Part shown: piece by piece, positions 43,815 through 44,867 of the stretch
Layout of the letters: every line of letters starts with the position of its first letter
How positions within the stretch are numbered: the stretch's first letter is position 1
NCBI GenBank assembly: GCA_003023725.1
Contig: PXYT01000027.1
Location: forward strand, 1-44,867
From: Sulfobacillus benefaciens
Lineage (GTDB): Bacteria; Bacillota; Sulfobacillia; Sulfobacillales; Sulfobacillaceae
Direction of reading: 5' to 3'
Length of the DNA stretch: 44,867 bases
Translations under genes and position numbers: made by a program
Notes under the pieces: generated by a model
What the model saw: only the letters and a program-made list of their open reading frames with translations
Database searches by the model: none
Told to the model about the DNA's origin: nothing

Positions 43815-44702
43815 ATGGACGTCATCAAAATTCATCCCCGCGGCTATTGTTACGGTGTCGTTGATGCCATAACGATGGCCAAACGCGTTGCACAAGATCC
43901 CAATATTCCCCGACCGATTTATGTTTTGGGACAGATCGTTCATAATCGGCATACCGTATTGGAACTCGAAAGTTTCGGGATTCGCACCTTGGACGGTTCT
44001 TCCCGCCTGGAATTGCTGGATCAAGTGCCCGAGGGCTCCACGGTCATCTTTACAGCTCACGGCATTTCGCCTGCAGTCAAGACCCGGGCACAAGAACGGC
44101 ATCTGACATTTTTTGATGCCACTTGTCCCGATGTTACCAAGACTCATACCCTTATTGAGGAAAAAATACGCCAGGGTTATTCCATTATTTATATCGGAAC
44201 CAAGGGCCATCCAGAGCCCGAGGGGGCCATGGGAGAGGCGCCACAGGGAAGAGCTTTTCTGGTCACTCATGTTCAGGATGTAGGCAACGTGCCCTTTGAT
44301 ACCAAAACACCCCTGGCCATCGTAACTCAAACGACCTTGAGTCAGTGGGACACCCAGTCCATTATTGAAGCCTTGCTGGTAAAATACCCGCAAGCCGAGG
44401 TTCATAACGAGATTTGTTTAGCCACACAACTGCGCCAGGAAGCTGCTGTTCAAACGGCCAAAGACGTGGACATGGTGGTCGTCGTGGGGGACAGGCGGAG
44501 CAATAACTCCAATCGCCTGGTTGAAGTTGTAGAGCAAATTGCCCACAAACCGTCCATCCGCGTAGAAAGTGTGGACGACCTCAGACCAGAATGGTTTGAG
44601 GGGGTCACGACGGTAGGCGTTACAGCGGGATCATCGACACCAAGCCGTATTACGCGTGAGGTCATTCAACGCCTCGAAACCTTGGACCAGCGTGGAGATT
44701 AG
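43815..44702 (+). CDS. ispH: 4-hydroxy-3-methylbut-2-enyl diphosphate reductase (LytB)
   Basis: IspH performs the last step of the methylerythritol phosphate pathway, making IPP and DMAPP. The 295-residue protein holds the three iron-sulfur ligands Cys12 (GYCYGVVDA), Cys104 (DATCPDVTKTH) and Cys201 (NEICLATQ). Substrate-binding blocks are QIVHNRHT, GHPEPEGAMG and TQTTLSQWDT. The start ATG follows GAAGGAGCG; a longer in-frame start at 43767 lacks a site and would span the promoter. It supplies precursors for the polyprenyl diphosphate synthase in this window. Confidence 0.97.
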   Translation: MDVIKIHPRGYCYGVVDAITMAKRVAQDPNIPRPIYVLGQIVHNRHTVLELESFGIRTLDGSSRLELLDQVPEGSTVIFTAHGISPAVKTRAQERHLTFFDATCPDVTKTHTLIEEKIRQGYSIIYIGTKGHPEPEGAMGEAPQGRAFLVTHVQDVGNVPFDTKTPLAIVTQTTLSQWDTQSIIEALLVKYPQAEVHNEICLATQLRQEAAVQTAKDVDMVVVVGDRRSNNSNRLVEVVEQIAHKPSIRVESVDDLRPEWFEGVTTVGVTAGSSTPSRITREVIQRLETLDQRGD

Positions 44703-44723
44703 AACCCAGGGTTTTTATTTTTT
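44703..44723 (+). terminator. Possible ispH terminator
   Basis: AACC-CAG-GGTT directly after the ispH stop is followed by TTTATTTTTT. The U-rich tail is good but the stem is only 4 bp, so termination may be inefficient. Confidence 0.35.
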
Positions 44724-44755
44724 CGGCATTCTTTTCACCCTTTGGAACCCTGACG

Positions 44756-44786
44756 TAAAAAACCTCTCACAACTGGGTGAGAGGTT
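44756..44786 (-). terminator. Rho-independent terminator for a minus-strand transcript from the right
   Basis: AACCTCTCAC (44761-44770) pairs perfectly with GTGAGAGGTT (44777-44786) around a 6-base loop. On the minus strand the hairpin is followed by TTTTTA. The 10-bp stem and T-run face away from an incoming minus-strand gene at the right edge. Confidence 0.8.
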
Positions 44787-44789
44787 GTA

Positions 44790-44867
44790 TCAAAAAGCGC
44801 GTCGGCACGCCTGGGCCTCCCGGATCCCGACGGATCCAGTACCACCAGGAGCAGGAGGGAGGACGAC
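44790..44867 (-). CDS. Possible 3' end of a minus-strand gene (edge fragment)
   Basis: All three minus-strand frames are open here, so the coding frame is undecided. One frame ends in TGA at 44790-44792, three bases before the terminator stem, which is a natural spacing. A second frame, with better third-position composition (reading WWYWIRRDPGGPGVPT), ends inside the hairpin. No family is recognised from 25 residues. The only strong evidence is the adjacent terminator. Confidence 0.25.
   Translation of the reverse strand, partial: VVLPPAPGGTGSVGIREAQACRRAF

Overview
The window reads as a chromosomal segment of a Bacillota (Firmicutes) bacterium. Supporting signs are the rapZ-yvcK-whiA and cdaA-cdaR-glmM-glmS gene orders, a glmS ribozyme, strong purine-rich Shine-Dalgarno sites and many TTG/GTG starts. 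A complete 14-gene respiratory complex I with NADH-input subunits and a long-chain polyprenyl diphosphate synthase points to a respiring lineage. A Sulfobacillus-like organism would fit, but that is an inference without a database search.

Layout. (1) 1-2640 is a decayed accessory patch: the tail of a PIN-domain protein, a perfect 15-bp hairpin, three 20-bp-periodic repeats resembling transposase-binding sites, broken ORFs of unclear family, and the frameshifted C-terminal half of an IS630-type transposase. (2) 2692-7895, minus strand: cdaA, cdaR, glmM, a glmS ribozyme and glmS, linking c-di-AMP synthesis with amino-sugar supply for the cell wall. (3) 8024-11336, plus strand: a UbiB/ABC1-family kinase-like protein and an FMN-binding glutamate synthase-family protein. 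(4) 11337-27801, minus strand: nuoABCDEFGHIJKLMN, then a polyprenyl diphosphate synthase (probably for the menaquinone side chain), the NADH-sensing repressor rex and an EamA-type transporter. Most junctions overlap by a few bases. (5) 27992-31024, minus strand: rapZ, yvcK, whiA. (6) A small plus-strand membrane-protein ORF, then minus-strand uvrB, uvrA, uvrC, a holin-superfamily membrane protein and a HAD phosphatase. (7) 39361-40140 is a 780-base gene-free interval with inverted repeats, a strong extended -10 promoter and a T-box-like motif. (8) ftsE-ftsX, minus strand. (9) 41816-43757, plus strand: ccdA, a TlpA/ResA-like thioredoxin and a degenerate Lgt-like membrane protein. (10) ispH, followed at the right edge by a terminator for an incoming minus-strand transcript.

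The backbone is mostly housekeeping. No CRISPR array, tRNA, rRNA or complete mobile element is visible. The least explained parts are the left-hand decayed patch, the ftsX-uvrB interval and the Lgt-like protein in the thiol-redox operon. No clearly new multi-gene system can be demonstrated from the sequence alone.
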